Of a DNA stretch of 64,000 nt, positions 1 through 10,144 are shown piece by piece. Both the position numbers and the translations under genes were made by a program. Source of the stretch: Halictus rubicundus (Eukaryota; Arthropoda; Insecta; Hymenoptera; Halictidae); the NCBI RefSeq assembly GCF_050948215.1, contig NC_135149.1, positions 6,243,001 through 6,307,000 on the forward strand, written 5' to 3'. The notes under the pieces are model-generated. The model made no database searches. It saw nothing but the letters and a program-made list of their open reading frames with translations, and was not told the DNA's origin. The stretch's first letter is position 1, and the number at the start of each line of letters is the position of its first letter.

Positions 1-78
1 ACAACTTATAACATATACAATTTTCGGTATTACTTATTTTCAACAATTTTCCTTCAAAATTTATAACACATAGGGTAA

Positions 79-195
79 AGGACTCAATTACTGTGGGCGT
101 GACAATTACTGTACCTATATTAATTATACTAATTTTTAAAGCATAACGAATATTGAAAAAGAAGTATTACACTTTTTTCATTGAAATCAGTTAGT
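79..195 (+). repeat. Fragment of the GTGGGGGTA hairpin repeat
   Basis: This stretch closely matches the left arm of the hairpin repeat at 9861-10072. Shared blocks include CAATTACTGTGGG and CAATTACTGTACCTATATTA, followed by the same AT-rich run into TTTTTCATT. The right arm is absent, so this is a partial copy. Confidence 0.7.
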
Positions 196-198
196 ATA

Positions 199-262
199 CA
201 GGGCGTTCACGCTATTACTAGTCAGCGTTTTTCTTGTAAATAGTAAATATTAGAAATTTTAT
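199..262 (+). repeat. Half copy of the CAGGGYGTTCRCG MITE
   Basis: It begins CAGGGCGTTCAC after TA and shares the block CAGCGTTTTTCTTG with the fuller element at 48169-48366. Only the left arm is recognisable; the sequence after about 262 is unrelated. Confidence 0.55.
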
Positions 263-1581
263 CATGCTCATTCTTACCAATTTTTGACCATCAGTAGAGC
301 AGGAACATATTCTATTAAATTATATTATAAATTCTATCTTAATATATTATAGACTTCAGATTTGTATATGAAAAGATTATTTGCATCAATTGCAAGTAAC
401 AATTTATTTATTTGTTTGTTTATTTTTTATTCTAACAAATATTGTGAATTAACCTTTTCATTACTAGATTTCTGTTTTCCCAAATTCCAACGTACACTTT
501 AAAGGGAGAACTCGTAATAAATAACTTTTTGTTCATAGTTTCTGTTTTTATAATGTTACGAACTAACCTCTCGAGTAATAATGTCTCTTCGAGTGTTTCT
601 GTTTTCCCAAATTCTTGGGAATCCGTTGAAATTGAATTAAAGCGCAGAGGGTTAATTACTCTGTCTTTGTGAAGATGCTTTCAAAATTCTATGGGAACGC
701 GTAGTTCTCGAGAATGCTGCTATCTCTTTCTCCTCTCAATTTCCTGGGCTTTTTCGAAATATACCGGGTGGTTTGCGGAAAATAGATGATACAAATGTTT
801 CTGTGATAATTCTCAGTAAAAGAGTATGTTGCGAAAGAAGTTGCAAAATTTACATTGTTCAATAAAATTTAAAGTCTCTAACAATAAGTATGATACTAAA
901 ATATATATTTATATATTTCGAATTAAATTATGTCTACACAATTGTCCAAAAATTGGAACAAAGATGGTTTGATTGCACGATTTTTCAATAAAAAGATGAA
1001 AAAATATAAGTGTACGTTGCATTCGTGAACTCATGTACTTGATTGTTGACATAACTGTCAGATGACAATTTTTAATGTTATTGCTCTTCAATTTGAAAAT
1101 CGTTGGACCAATATTAGAGAGTATCACACGTTATTGAAATTATTATTATTTTTTTGTTAATTTTATAAAATAATTACTGGAATCGAGACAAAATTGATGA
1201 CATACAGTATGACCTTCGACTAACCATACAATATAGAAGATCTAATTTAGTTATTATATTTGGTTACTTAAAAAGTACAACTCTGAATGTTCTAAATATA
1301 ATTTTTAAAGGTTGCTCAGTATCATTGCATTGAATTAAAAATAATTTCACGATTATTTACACGTGACCTACTAACATTTCACTTAACGTTGCCAGGATCC
1401 ACGTTTAGATCACAATTAAATAATCACCGTCAGATACCAGATACCGTTATTCAAGTTGAAATAGGCGGAAAAGTGTAGACTGTTACATTAGTTGCTCTCA
1501 AATAAGTATTTAAACAAATTAACACAATATAGAAAACATGTTTCTGTGTATTTCTACAATACAATTGACGTAAGACAGGAA
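263..1581. other. AT-rich non-coding stretch
   Basis: No supported gene. The longest open frame (909-1127, minus, 72 codons) has no recognisable motif. A sequence near 763 (CCGGGTGGTT) resembles a mariner terminus, but no partner end was found. Confidence 0.5.
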
Positions 1582-1874
1582 TGGGCTAAACTTTAACTTA
1601 GGAGACCAGAAATTTTGGCCTTTTTTTCTCTAATCCCCTAGATTTTGACGAGAAACTGTCAAAAATCTAAATTTTAACAGTAGGAATTCACTGACTCACT
1701 GGCACCTTTACCTGTTAAAAACGCTTGAAATCGGCCATCTTTAAACACGCATAACTTTTGAACCAGTGAATTTCTAACGTTAAACCTTAGATTTTTGGCA
1801 TTTTCTTGTCAAAATCTACAGGATTATACAAAAAAGTCAAAAGTTTGTGGTCCCCTAAGTTAAAGTGTAACCCA
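1582..1874. repeat. Foldback repeat with 112-bp arms
   Basis: The arm 1582-1693 is the imperfect reverse complement of 1764-1874, with a loop of about 70 bp between them. Matching blocks include the outer ends TGGGYTAMACTTTAACTTAG and the inner ends AATTCACTG. No target-site duplication or coding sequence is visible. A foldback MITE is the simplest reading; an inverted local duplication is the alternative. Confidence 0.75.
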
Positions 1875-2965
1875 CTAATGAAAATTGAAGAATAAAGATT
1901 TTACAGATAACTTTAAGTAATAGTTTTTGTATTCTAATTTCCTATCTATTTTGCTTGGAGGATTCTGTAACTGTTTCATTAATTAACCCGTTAAGTAGGC
2001 AATTTTTGGTCAGAAATAGTGATAAAGGCACTAGGAAGAAATAGTAATAATAATGAACTAGTACAATTTATTCTATAAAGAATACAATTTAATTTAATTT
2101 AATTAAATAGATAAGAAAAATATAAATCATTCAAATATACAATTCGTCATTCTAAATTGACTTGTTAACACAAACCTGCAACTTCACACACATTGCCAAG
2201 CAGTAAAAGTGATTAGTAGACTACAGATTTTATGCATTTATGACAAAAATGAGTAGATCAAATGCAAGACAGTGTCAGCATTGCACTTGCTCTTTGGAAA
2301 TTTAGGAATAATTTAAGCTATATTAGGAATTGGACTTTTAGGATTTATTGTATGAGCACATTATATACAATATACAGTAGGGTTATAATAAGAATAATAA
2401 TTCAGAAATTCCAATAACAAAAAAAAAAAAGAAATAAGAAAATGAAAATAATAAAATAAATCATTTTTGGATAAGTTCCAATAATGTAGATGACTTTTTA
2501 CATATTGTGGATCAAAAATTTATTTACACCCCTCAATCATTTGATCCCTTGGATTCATTTTTCTGTTCATTTTAGGGTGGTTAATAGGTTTATAATATCA
2601 AACTCTTCAATTGATATCATACTTCACGATACCTGTAATATAATTGGATATGTCCACTATTTTTTATTTATAAGAGCTGTATTTGCAAATATTGTTAGAT
2701 GCAACACTTAAAGCATTTAAAAATATTGTTGCATTGTTTCCATCTTACTAAAATTATTCGGGAAAGTATTAAATGTCTGTGTAGTTCCTGTATCTTGCAA
2801 TGCATACAAACAATTTTTATTTCAGATAAAAGTGTATATTAATTCGTTTCTATTGTCTTATACAAATAACAATTCCGCATTCAGTCAGATTTTGCATGAC
2901 TTCAATTATAATATGCTCCTAAATAAATAAATTTATTCAATATTTTCCAGAAGAGCATTTTTATA
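1875..2965. other. AT-rich non-coding stretch
   Basis: No supported gene. It holds a short TTTAA-type simple repeat near 2087-2106, a poly-A run near 2418 and the hAT-MITE fragment listed separately. Confidence 0.5.
2216..2256 (-). repeat. hAT-type MITE terminal fragment
   Basis: It matches one end of the element at 4516-4715: TAGACTRCRGATTTTATGCA followed by a TTTTTGTCA/TGACAAAAA block. The rest of the element is missing. Confidence 0.6.
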
Positions 2966-3058
2966 ACTGTGTTACGAGCCAGGGCTATGAGCAGCGCGAG
3001 AGGCCGGCGAGGGGATTTTTACCCCAGGAATATGGTTTCAATTGTTAGTTAGGTACGC

Positions 3059-3414
3059 GGACGCACCCGATGCGAAATCGAGGAGCCGCTAGGATAGTTG
3101 ACGTCGAGGACGCACCTGATGCGAATCAGGGAACCTCTGGGAGGTTGGTGTCAAACGCAGACGCACCCGATGCGAAATCGAGGAGCTACTAGGAGGATGA
3201 AACTTCGTGCACGCACCCGATGCGAAATCGAGGAGTCACTAGGGAACACGCGGCGAACCCGATACGAAAGGAGGTTGTATAAGAGCGCGGACGCACCTGA
3301 TGCGAAATCAGGGAGCTGCTAGGATGCGGAAGAACCCAATGCGAAATCGGGGATCCGCCTAGGATGGTATAATTTCGTGGACGCACTCAATGCGAAATCG
3401 AGGAGCCACTAGGT
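3059..3414 (+). repeat. Eight hairpin-forming tandem units in the LTR U3
   Basis: Units built on GGACGCACCCGATGCGAAAT begin near 3059, 3108, 3159, 3209, 3251, 3289, 3328 and 3379, spaced 38 to 51 bp. Each core (CGAT GCGAA ATCG or a variant) is a short dyad with a GCGA(A) loop. Units 2 and 6 have CCTGAT facing ATCAGG, a perfect 6-bp stem; unit 5 has lost the stem. The array lies upstream of the LTR TATA box, where enhancer-type repeats occur in LTRs. Its function is unknown. Confidence 0.8.
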
Positions 3415-3480
3415 TGGAGAAATCTTCGTTGAATCGAATTTAAGTATTAGTAAGCCTCGTAACTTCTATATAATTTAATT

Positions 3481-3508
3481 GATACAATCCGAGCGGTTAG
3501 ATTGTATC
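3481..3508. other. 9-bp dyad within the solo LTR
   Basis: GATACAATC (3481-3489) and GATTGTATC (3500-3508) are exact reverse complements separated by 10 bp. It could be a transcription-factor dyad or an RNA stem of the LTR transcript. Confidence 0.6.
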
Positions 3509-3920
3509 GTGTGGGAACGTTCAATTATTATATTAGGTTTTTAGGCAATAATTAAGGGTACGCGAGTTAACAAACAAGACAATTTATTCTGAATTGAAAT
3601 TACTACAAGTGTTGTTGTTTGTGTCGCGAATGAATATAATAAATGTACAATTAGAGGAATTGTTTACCTATGTTGCACGGTGTTGACGCACTGGCAATGC
3701 GGGGTTAGATGGCGATTGTTGAATGCCAAATAGAATATATACCGAACTAACGGAATCTATAAGGTTATGAATTGATTCGAAAGGGACTTTAACCCGATCT
3801 CACTAGACTTGACTCTGTAACGCGACGTGACTGCACGATTACTATAACGTTACGGAACCGTTTCTGAATCTCAACTGAACCGCTTCTCGACTAACCGAAG
3901 AGGATGAAAACGAATGGGTT

Positions 3921-3926
3921 TATATA
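3921..3926 (+). promoter_or_regulatory. TATA box of the solo LTR
   Basis: TATATA lies about 950 bp into the LTR and 290 bp upstream of its AATAAA signal, the spacing expected if transcription starts near 3950. Assigned by position only. Confidence 0.4.
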
Positions 3927-4210
3927 CCTTGAAAATGAAAGGGGTACTCTGTTTAAGATTTGATATCGCGTAGGGTCACAGTCACATTTTTTGTCACTTC
4001 TAATGAAAAGCAGGGCTCAGTTAGATTTTCGTTGAAAGGGGTTAATGAAGGTTATCCGGGCTATTTCCTATCAGAATATTGATTAACGGATGCCAGAAGG
4101 GAGTGTTTAGAGATTTTGGTATAAAGAAGGCATACAGTATCTTTCGTTAATAAAAGGGGCCTGTTCGGACGCTTTTCGTTCTCAGAAAAGAGATTAGAAA
4201 TTCTAATCGA

Positions 4211-4216
4211 AATAAA
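4211..4216 (+). promoter_or_regulatory. Polyadenylation signal of the solo LTR
   Basis: AATAAA lies 27 bp before the LTR's 3' boundary, a usual position for the R-U5 junction signal. Confidence 0.4.
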
Positions 4217-4515
4217 CGTGGAGAACGTCTCCATACGTAACAACTGCAATAATTATATTAGGTTGTTGCATATGAAGAATGCAAATCCTATAAAACGGTT
4301 TGATCGAAAAATGCTATTACAGTCTGCAGTTATTATTATTAAAAAATTCAATTTTTGCCTAGAATCAAGAAACTTGAAATTCATTTACAGAATACGTTGA
4401 TTGCAATGGTACTTACTTCGATCAATATCTTGATTTAGAAAAAAGTTGCGTTCGTTTATTGTTAAAAATCGGACATTTCATACGCAGCAACCTGATAGAA
4501 CGAAACTGTTATTAG

Positions 4516-4715
4516 TAGACTGCGGATTTTTATGCAAAATAAAAATTTTCCTTCTGAATTCCAACCAATTGGAGTGAACTAACAATTTATTTTCTCTCTT
4601 AACATGTTTAATAGGATAAAAATAATACAACAACGTATTTAAATTTTTTAATGTTTCCACTGTTTCGAATTACAGCTACTCATTTTTGCCAGAAATGCAT
4701 AAAATCCGCAGTCTA
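4516..4715. mobile_element. hAT-type MITE, complete copy
   Basis: The 200-bp element has terminal inverted repeats TAGACTGCGGATTTT / AAAATCCGCAGTCTA and a perfect 8-bp target duplication GTTATTAG (4508-4515 and 4716-4723). An 8-bp duplication is the hAT signature. It has no coding sequence. Related copies or fragments lie near 2216, 13541, 23640, 46803, 47799, 61207 and 63091. Confidence 0.85.
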
Positions 4716-4723
4716 GTTATTAG

Positions 4724-5690
4724 TTAAGATTTCGCAACTGTTTCCCGAAATTCGCGATCGAAAGTTCCGACACGGTTTTCGCTAGCTCGTTAGCTAGTAG
4801 GTTAGCAGAGCTATGAATAATGAAAAACATTGATTAGCAAAACGTGGGTACGGTGTCTATAATTGGTACATCGATCGCGCAAATCGAAGAGGTGGAATCA
4901 CGGCAGCAGAAATGTTGCGAAACGTTTGAGAATCCGCGATGTAACCCCGGAACCCGTGAACCGTGTCAATCGATCTTCTCCGTGCTGTTTCAAGTCATGT
5001 TAGAACGCCGATCGGCAAGCGACAATAAATGTCAGCGCGATTATCAAGCGATTGGCTCTCATTACTCTGTGTAACTGTTGCTCCGTCGCGGAAACCGATG
5101 TTTAAGTTCAAGGATCCAGCAGAGACCGTGTTTCTGGAAATGCCGTGCGCAACTTTCCCTGATATAAATCATCGCTCCTCGCAAATATGTTCGCAGAATG
5201 CTTCTTATTCAACAACGAACGAACGAACTTTCTACTGTTAATTATCCCTTCCGCTACCTATGGTTGCACATATTCCGAAGGAAGCGTGAAACGGAAGCTG
5301 AAGATGCTTGTGTCTGGTTGTTTAGGTTGCAGTAGATGTGGTTTGTATGTCCGAGTATAGCAAGTTTATAGTAAGTTCACCTATCCAAACTGGCAAACGG
5401 TTGTGCAAAAAGTGTTCGAACACTAAATTCTGTATAATTTTGTTAAAAAAAAAAAAATAATAGTACAACGTTATTGGACTCATTTTAAGGCTCGAAGTCT
5501 CTATTTTTCCCGTCCATCGATCATTTTGGTTTAAGATATTTTTGTACAATACGAAAGAAAGAAATTTATTGATACTTTTATAAAAGATTCAATTTCTAGT
5601 ATTTTCTACTATATGAAGGTTTTGAACTTTAAAGTGAGTCCAAATTTATTGTTGTACTATTTTTTTCTAACGTAATTATCATAGTTCATA
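4724..5690. other. Stretch without recognised gene
   Basis: From about 4735 to 5060 the sequence is richer in CpG than its surroundings and has open frames of up to 76 codons, none with a recognisable domain. A poly-A run lies near 5445. Confidence 0.4.
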
Positions 5691-5954
5691 CAGGGTGAGT
5701 CACGCAAAACAGAACGCATGATTTTCTCTGTTGGTATGAAGGATGAACGAAAGTTTCAAAAGTGAAATAAAACCGTTTAAAGGGGGCAATACGATGTTAT
5801 GAACAGATTTTGTGTTAAACGTTTTTTTCACGTCATTTCGAAGGCGTCGGTATTTTTCTAAATGGCACTATGTATTTTTAATCTCGTTATGTGATGGCTA
5901 ATGCCGAGACGAGTTCAATGACCTAGGACACTATGACCTTGAAATGATGTTAAG

Positions 5955-7093
5955 TACAGAAATTGAGTGAATAATTTTTTCTCGCATGATTTCAGGCCTT
6001 GTGATTGGTTCTCTATAAACATCATTTTTAAAAGCTCACAAAAAGTAATCAAGGGGAGTAAGATCTGGTGAACGCGCTGACCACAGAATTTCTCCACCAC
6101 GTCTGATCCAACGATTTGAGAATTTGTTATTTAAGAACTCTTTCGCAGCTCGCGAAGCTTGAGCTGGATAGCCATCGTGCTGAAATCACATGCTGGTACG
6201 AATATGTAAGGAAACATCTTGTAAGAGGGCCGGTAAAGAATTTTCTAGAAATGTGACATATCTTACTGCGTTTAATGTACTGGGCAGAAAGAAGGATCCT
6301 ATTATTTTAATGTTTAACCCTTTGCATTCGAAGTTATTTTAACTCCGAAACGAAACATTTCTTCCAACCTAGAATATTTCCCTTCTATATATTTTTTTTC
6401 ATGTTATACATTCGAGAATGGTGCAATTTACTCGTACAATACTGAAATGTTTAGAAATTTATTAAATACAAACAAATTTAATATTGTAAAACATAGTTTG
6501 AATAATGATACAGCAATTTTTATTGGCGCCTTACAGTCGCCATTCAAGTGCTAAGGGTTAATATTCCGCACCATACGTTGATCGTCCATGACCGTTGCTT
6601 ATCAATTTCTCTTAACCAGAGCGGATTATTATTGCTCCAATAATGCATATTTCTTGAATTCATTTTCCATGGTTTGAAAATGAAGCTTTGTCAGTGAATA
6701 ACACTTTATGAAAAAATTGTCTATCCTCGGTCATTTTTCTTAGACCCCACTCACAAAAATTCATACGATATGGAATTCTCGGTGAACTAATACGTGATAG
6801 GGATGCAATTTTTGAGAATGCAGTATTCGCATAATACTTGACTGGCTAATTCCACTTTCTTAATCGAGCTGTCTACTGTTAACGTGTGGATTCACATTTA
6901 CTGCACTTAAAACATTCACCGTATTTGCTGAATTTGTTGCAGTTTTCGTTCGTCCATATCTTTTATTTCCGACACTACCGGTCTTTTTAAATTTTTTAAT
7001 TGAATTTGAATAATTCGAAAAGGACAGACAATTGCGTTCAGGAAATCGCTTCTCATATAGACAAACGGCTCGTGTAAGACTGATGACTTTCAT
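5955..7093 (-). pseudogene. Decayed DD41D mariner transposase
   Basis: This transposase would cut and paste its element at TA sites by a DDE/D reaction. The ATG at 7093 opens an N-terminal HTH region (about 77 codons, with SFSNYSNSIKKFKKTGSV). Further down, in mixed frames, I can read FTDKASFSNHG (first catalytic D), VWCGI, FQHDGYPAQ (second D) and RSPDLTPLDYFL (third D), with 41 residues between the last two aspartates. Stops and frameshifts are frequent, for example a TGA right after DYFL. The nested MITE falls just after VWCGI, and skipping it restores continuity with IIGSFF. Such D-to-D spacing is known from the rosa-like mariner clade. The gene is dead. Confidence 0.8.
6314..6561. mobile_element. 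TTAA-flanked piggyBac-type MITE nested in the mariner
   Basis: The 248-bp insert is bounded by TTAA on both sides, with inverted ends CCCTTTGCATTCGAA and (complemented) CCCTTAGCACTTGAA. TTAA targets and CCCT ends are typical of piggyBac. It interrupts the mariner transposase on the coding strand and has no open frame of its own. Confidence 0.8.
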
Positions 7094-7616
7094 TATACAC
7101 GGCAGTCAAATCGATCTTTTCTTCAACACAAGAACGGTTGTGTTCAATAACGCATATTGAAACATCTATCGATGAACTGATACTGATACATCGCCGCAAT
7201 GAGTAGACGACAATGACACGCAGTAAATGATTAAAAGTAAAGTCTTGTTTGTATCTGTATATTTAGATGGAGATTATCATCCACCAGCCGCTCAACAATT
7301 CCAATTGTAAACATTGGGATTTTGTGTAATGGGACTTAGATTTCCGAACTCAAGATCATTTCAAGGTCATAGTGTCCTAGGATGTTGAACTCTTCTCGGC
7401 ATTAGTTATCACATAATGAGACTAAAAATACATAGTGCCATTTAAAAAAATACCGACGCCCTTGAAATGACGTAAAAAAAAAACCGTTAAACACAAAATC
7501 TGTTGATAACGTCGTATTGCCCCCTTTGAACAGTTTCATTTCACTTTGGAAACTTTTCGTTAATCCTTCATACCAACAGAGAAAATCATGTGTTCTGTTT
7601 TTCGTGACTTACCCTG

Positions 7617-7927
7617 TGTATTGACAGATTCTCAGGAATTGAAAATTTAGTGTTCGCATACATTTTAGATCCACTATACATGAAATGGTGTTATGTCCAA
7701 TTTTGTTATTTGAGGATTGATGGCAGAACAAATCCCCAAAATATTAATACTTGTAGCAATTAGTATTCTTGTAAAAGTTTTCAACTATTCCAAGGAATAT
7801 TTTAATGTAATACATAGAAAGTAAATGCATCACGACTAGATTTCTATTAGTTTCACCACAGTCCATTGTAGCGCTAGCCGTGTTGAAGGTAAAAATGGCA
7901 ACACCGCGAGAGTCCGGCTTTGATATA
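7617..7927. other. Short non-coding gap between two elements
   Basis: AT-rich, with no gene. Part of it (about 7840-7920) weakly resembles, in inverse orientation, 9240-9310, with matching blocks such as GCGGTGTTGCCA. This may be a decayed repeat. Confidence 0.35.
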
Positions 7928-8293
7928 CAGGGTGTCCCAAAAATGTTGTATATCCTTGGAAAGGGTGATTCCTGACGCAATTTGAAGAAAGTTTTTCCTT
8001 TGCGAAAATATGCACCGCGGCTTTGTTAAGGAGTTATTAGCGAAAAACACATACTACTCAGAGGGTGGATACAGCAGACGGATTCTGAATCGACCAATGC
8101 AAACGCGACGCTTGGCGGGAGCTGTCACCGAGCTGGGATCCTTCTGCTATAGCCGCGCTCTGATTGGTCCGTATTTTTCGTTAATAACTCCTTAATAAAG
8201 CCGCGGAGAACATTTTCGCAAAGGAAAACGTTGCTTCGAATGATCTCAGGAATTATCCCTTTCAAGAAAGTACACCTTTTTTGGGACACCCCC
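7928..8293. mobile_element. Palindromic CAGGGTGTCCC MITE, copy 1
   Basis: The 366-bp element runs from CAGGGTGTCCCAAAAATG to its near complement ending GGGACACCC, with TATA on both flanks (TA target). Nearly the whole length folds back: both arms carry CCTTTGCGAAAAT, CGCGGC and AAGGAGTTATTA. Only the centre is unpaired. Other copies are at 36030-36359 and 62811-63086. It encodes nothing and is probably mobilised by a Tc1/mariner transposase. Confidence 0.85.
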
Positions 8294-9788
8294 TATACTA
8301 TATCAGTATACCTAACCCAACCCACCCTACCAGCCTCCCAGTCTCCCTCTACCGGCCTTTCAGTTTCCCGCTTATGTTTCGAATGTTTACACATCAACGT
8401 GTACTTATTGTTAGTAGGTAATTTCCAATAACATGAAAGTAAGTGCAGTAATGTAGGTGAGTATTATTTATTAACTATGTAACACTTTATCTTTGTGTGT
8501 AGCATACTTATTTAATAGAACCTATTGTTTTTTTCAATATATTTCGATTTAGTATTAATAACATTTTAATAGTATCACATACAAATTTTTACAAAATTAT
8601 ATTTATTATATATGTACAGAGTTTTGCGAAAATTGATTTCACATAGTTCTTTTCACAAGTTTCATACTATATTTATTAGTTAATAATTCCACGGCGTTGT
8701 TGTGTTCCCAATTGTAACGGAGATTATGATAGTACGCTGAAAGAAACTAATCATATTTCTATGTTTTATCCTTTAACACGATTTTATAAATACTTGCACA
8801 ACTCTTCCCTTCAGTAACTAATTATCCAACCTTTTTCCAACGTGTTCAATTAACCTCTTTGACTTCGTACCAATAATTTTGTGCATTTCAAGTTTCTATG
8901 AACTTATATAATTAATTAACTAATTTACTGCATTAATTTTCAAATGATGCATTTTAATTAAAAAATTATTTTATCTTGCCTCATACTTATATTTTTTTAG
9001 AACCATTCTAAATATTTCAAATGTTATGTATCACAACACCAAACTATTCCAAGAGTCCATAAAATGTATACCACATATATAAATATTAGTATACTTTAAT
9101 ATCATTTCTACTTACCATAGTTATAATATTTATATATTGCTTGCACGTAATTAATAAAGAATTGTGTATTTTAACATAATTTTCTATATAAAAAAAAACG
9201 TTAATTATAAACCCAAACACAAGAGTCCCATTATTGAAATTAGGACTCCCGGTCCATCCACAAGCGGTGTTGCCACGTTGTTCAGCACTGCTAGTACTGA
9301 AGAAGGCTGTGGTTTTACGTTAAAGATGAATGTTCACAGAATAGGATTCTGTGTATGTGCTTTACCCAGAATATGGTCCTGTTACTGCTCGCTTCATTAA
9401 TTGTGCCAACGCCTCATTTTACGAGTTCATTGCACCTCGTTCGATGACTGTAATTACTGCTTTGGATTTTTCTCATGAATAATTAGGTACTACATAACGT
9501 ATCTTTGATCACACGAAGTGAGAGGAGTAACGCTTTCGTATAAAGACCAGCAATAAATATAACGAATCAATATTGTGAAAGAAAAGTCTAGTATCTCTTT
9601 TTATGATTTTCTTGCTTTTAATACTTTTTTGAATAGTTTCCGTACGTGTGTTATTACGGAACACCCACCTCCAGATCGTTAATTTTATAAGTAGGTTGTT
9701 TCACAGGGAAATAAGACTACACGATCAGACATGCACAGGATAATTAAAAACGTCATCGGTGCATAGCGATACTTCAAAGAAAACTGAA
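8294..9788. other. AT-rich non-coding stretch
   Basis: No supported gene. A C-rich run (CCTAACCCAACCCACCC, about 8310-8328) follows the MITE. The remainder is AT-rich with short non-homologous open frames. Confidence 0.45.
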
Positions 9789-10144
9789 TAAACTAAATGA
9801 TCTCATACATGGGAAGAAACGAGAAATATTATATGATTTTAGTATGAATTAAATAAAGGAACCAATTACTGTGGGGGTACCAATTACTGTGGGGGTACCA
9901 ATTACTGTACCTATATTAATTATACTTATTTTTTAAGAATAATGAATATTAAAAAAGGGATATTAAATATTTTTCATTAAAATCATTTTATATATTTACG
10001 TAACATATATCTGTTTTTAATATTCATTGTGCTTTAAAAATACCCCCACAGTATACCCCCAGAGTAATTAGGTCACAAAATGATTAGGTAAACTAAATGA
10101 TTTGATACATTCAAAAAAACGAGAAATATTACATAATTTTGCTG
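9789..10144. repeat. Hairpin repeat flanked by a 56-bp direct duplication
   Basis: The block 9789-9844 recurs at 10089-10144, exactly 300 bp later; both contain AAACTAAATGAT and ACGAGAAATATTA. Between them, 9861-10072 is an inverted repeat: CCAATTACTGTGGGGGTA at the left faces TACCCCCAGAGTAATTAGG at the right. The left motif is itself doubled (9861 and about 9879). The arrangement may be an insertion that duplicated flanking sequence, or two tandem MITE ends. Confidence 0.6.

Larger units (their letters stand above)
2970..4242 (+). mobile_element. Complete solo LTR, probably Ty3/Gypsy class
   Basis: The 1273-bp unit begins TGTTACG and ends CGTAACA, a perfect 7-bp terminal inverted repeat. 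It is flanked on both sides by ACTG (2966-2969 and 4243-4246), a 4-bp target duplication. Together these define an LTR left by recombination between two LTRs, with the interior lost. Inside are a tandem array (3059-3414), a 9-bp dyad (3481-3508), a TATATA box (3921) and an AATAAA signal (4211), in the order expected for U3-R-U5 read on the plus strand. The 4-bp duplication favours Ty3/Gypsy over BEL/Pao or Copia, which usually make 5 bp. The family is not identified and no full-length copy lies in the window. Confidence 0.85.
5691..7616 (-). mobile_element. DD41D mariner with long terminal inverted repeats
   Basis: The ends CAGGGTGAGTCACG (5691) and its near complement (ending 7616) open inverted repeats of about 265 bp (5691-5954 and 7349-7616). 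TA precedes the left end; the right-hand TA has decayed. The arms contain the CAAGGTCA block (reverse complement near 5935, direct at 7361) shared with the other DD41D elements here. The interior encodes a broken transposase on the minus strand and carries a nested TTAA MITE (6314-6561). Confidence 0.85.

Noticed and set aside
3059..3414. CRISPR-like array
   Set aside because: Short repeats with variable spacers superficially fit, but units are degenerate, spacing varies from 38 to 51 bp, spacers are related to each other, and the array lies inside a eukaryotic LTR.
8310..8330. Telomere-like CCTAACCCAACCC run
   Set aside because: Not periodic TTAGG/CCTAA; only one imperfect match.
7840..9310. 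Inverted pair 7840-7920 and 9240-9310 as ends of one element
   Set aside because: Similarity is limited to short blocks with gaps, and there are no flanking duplications.
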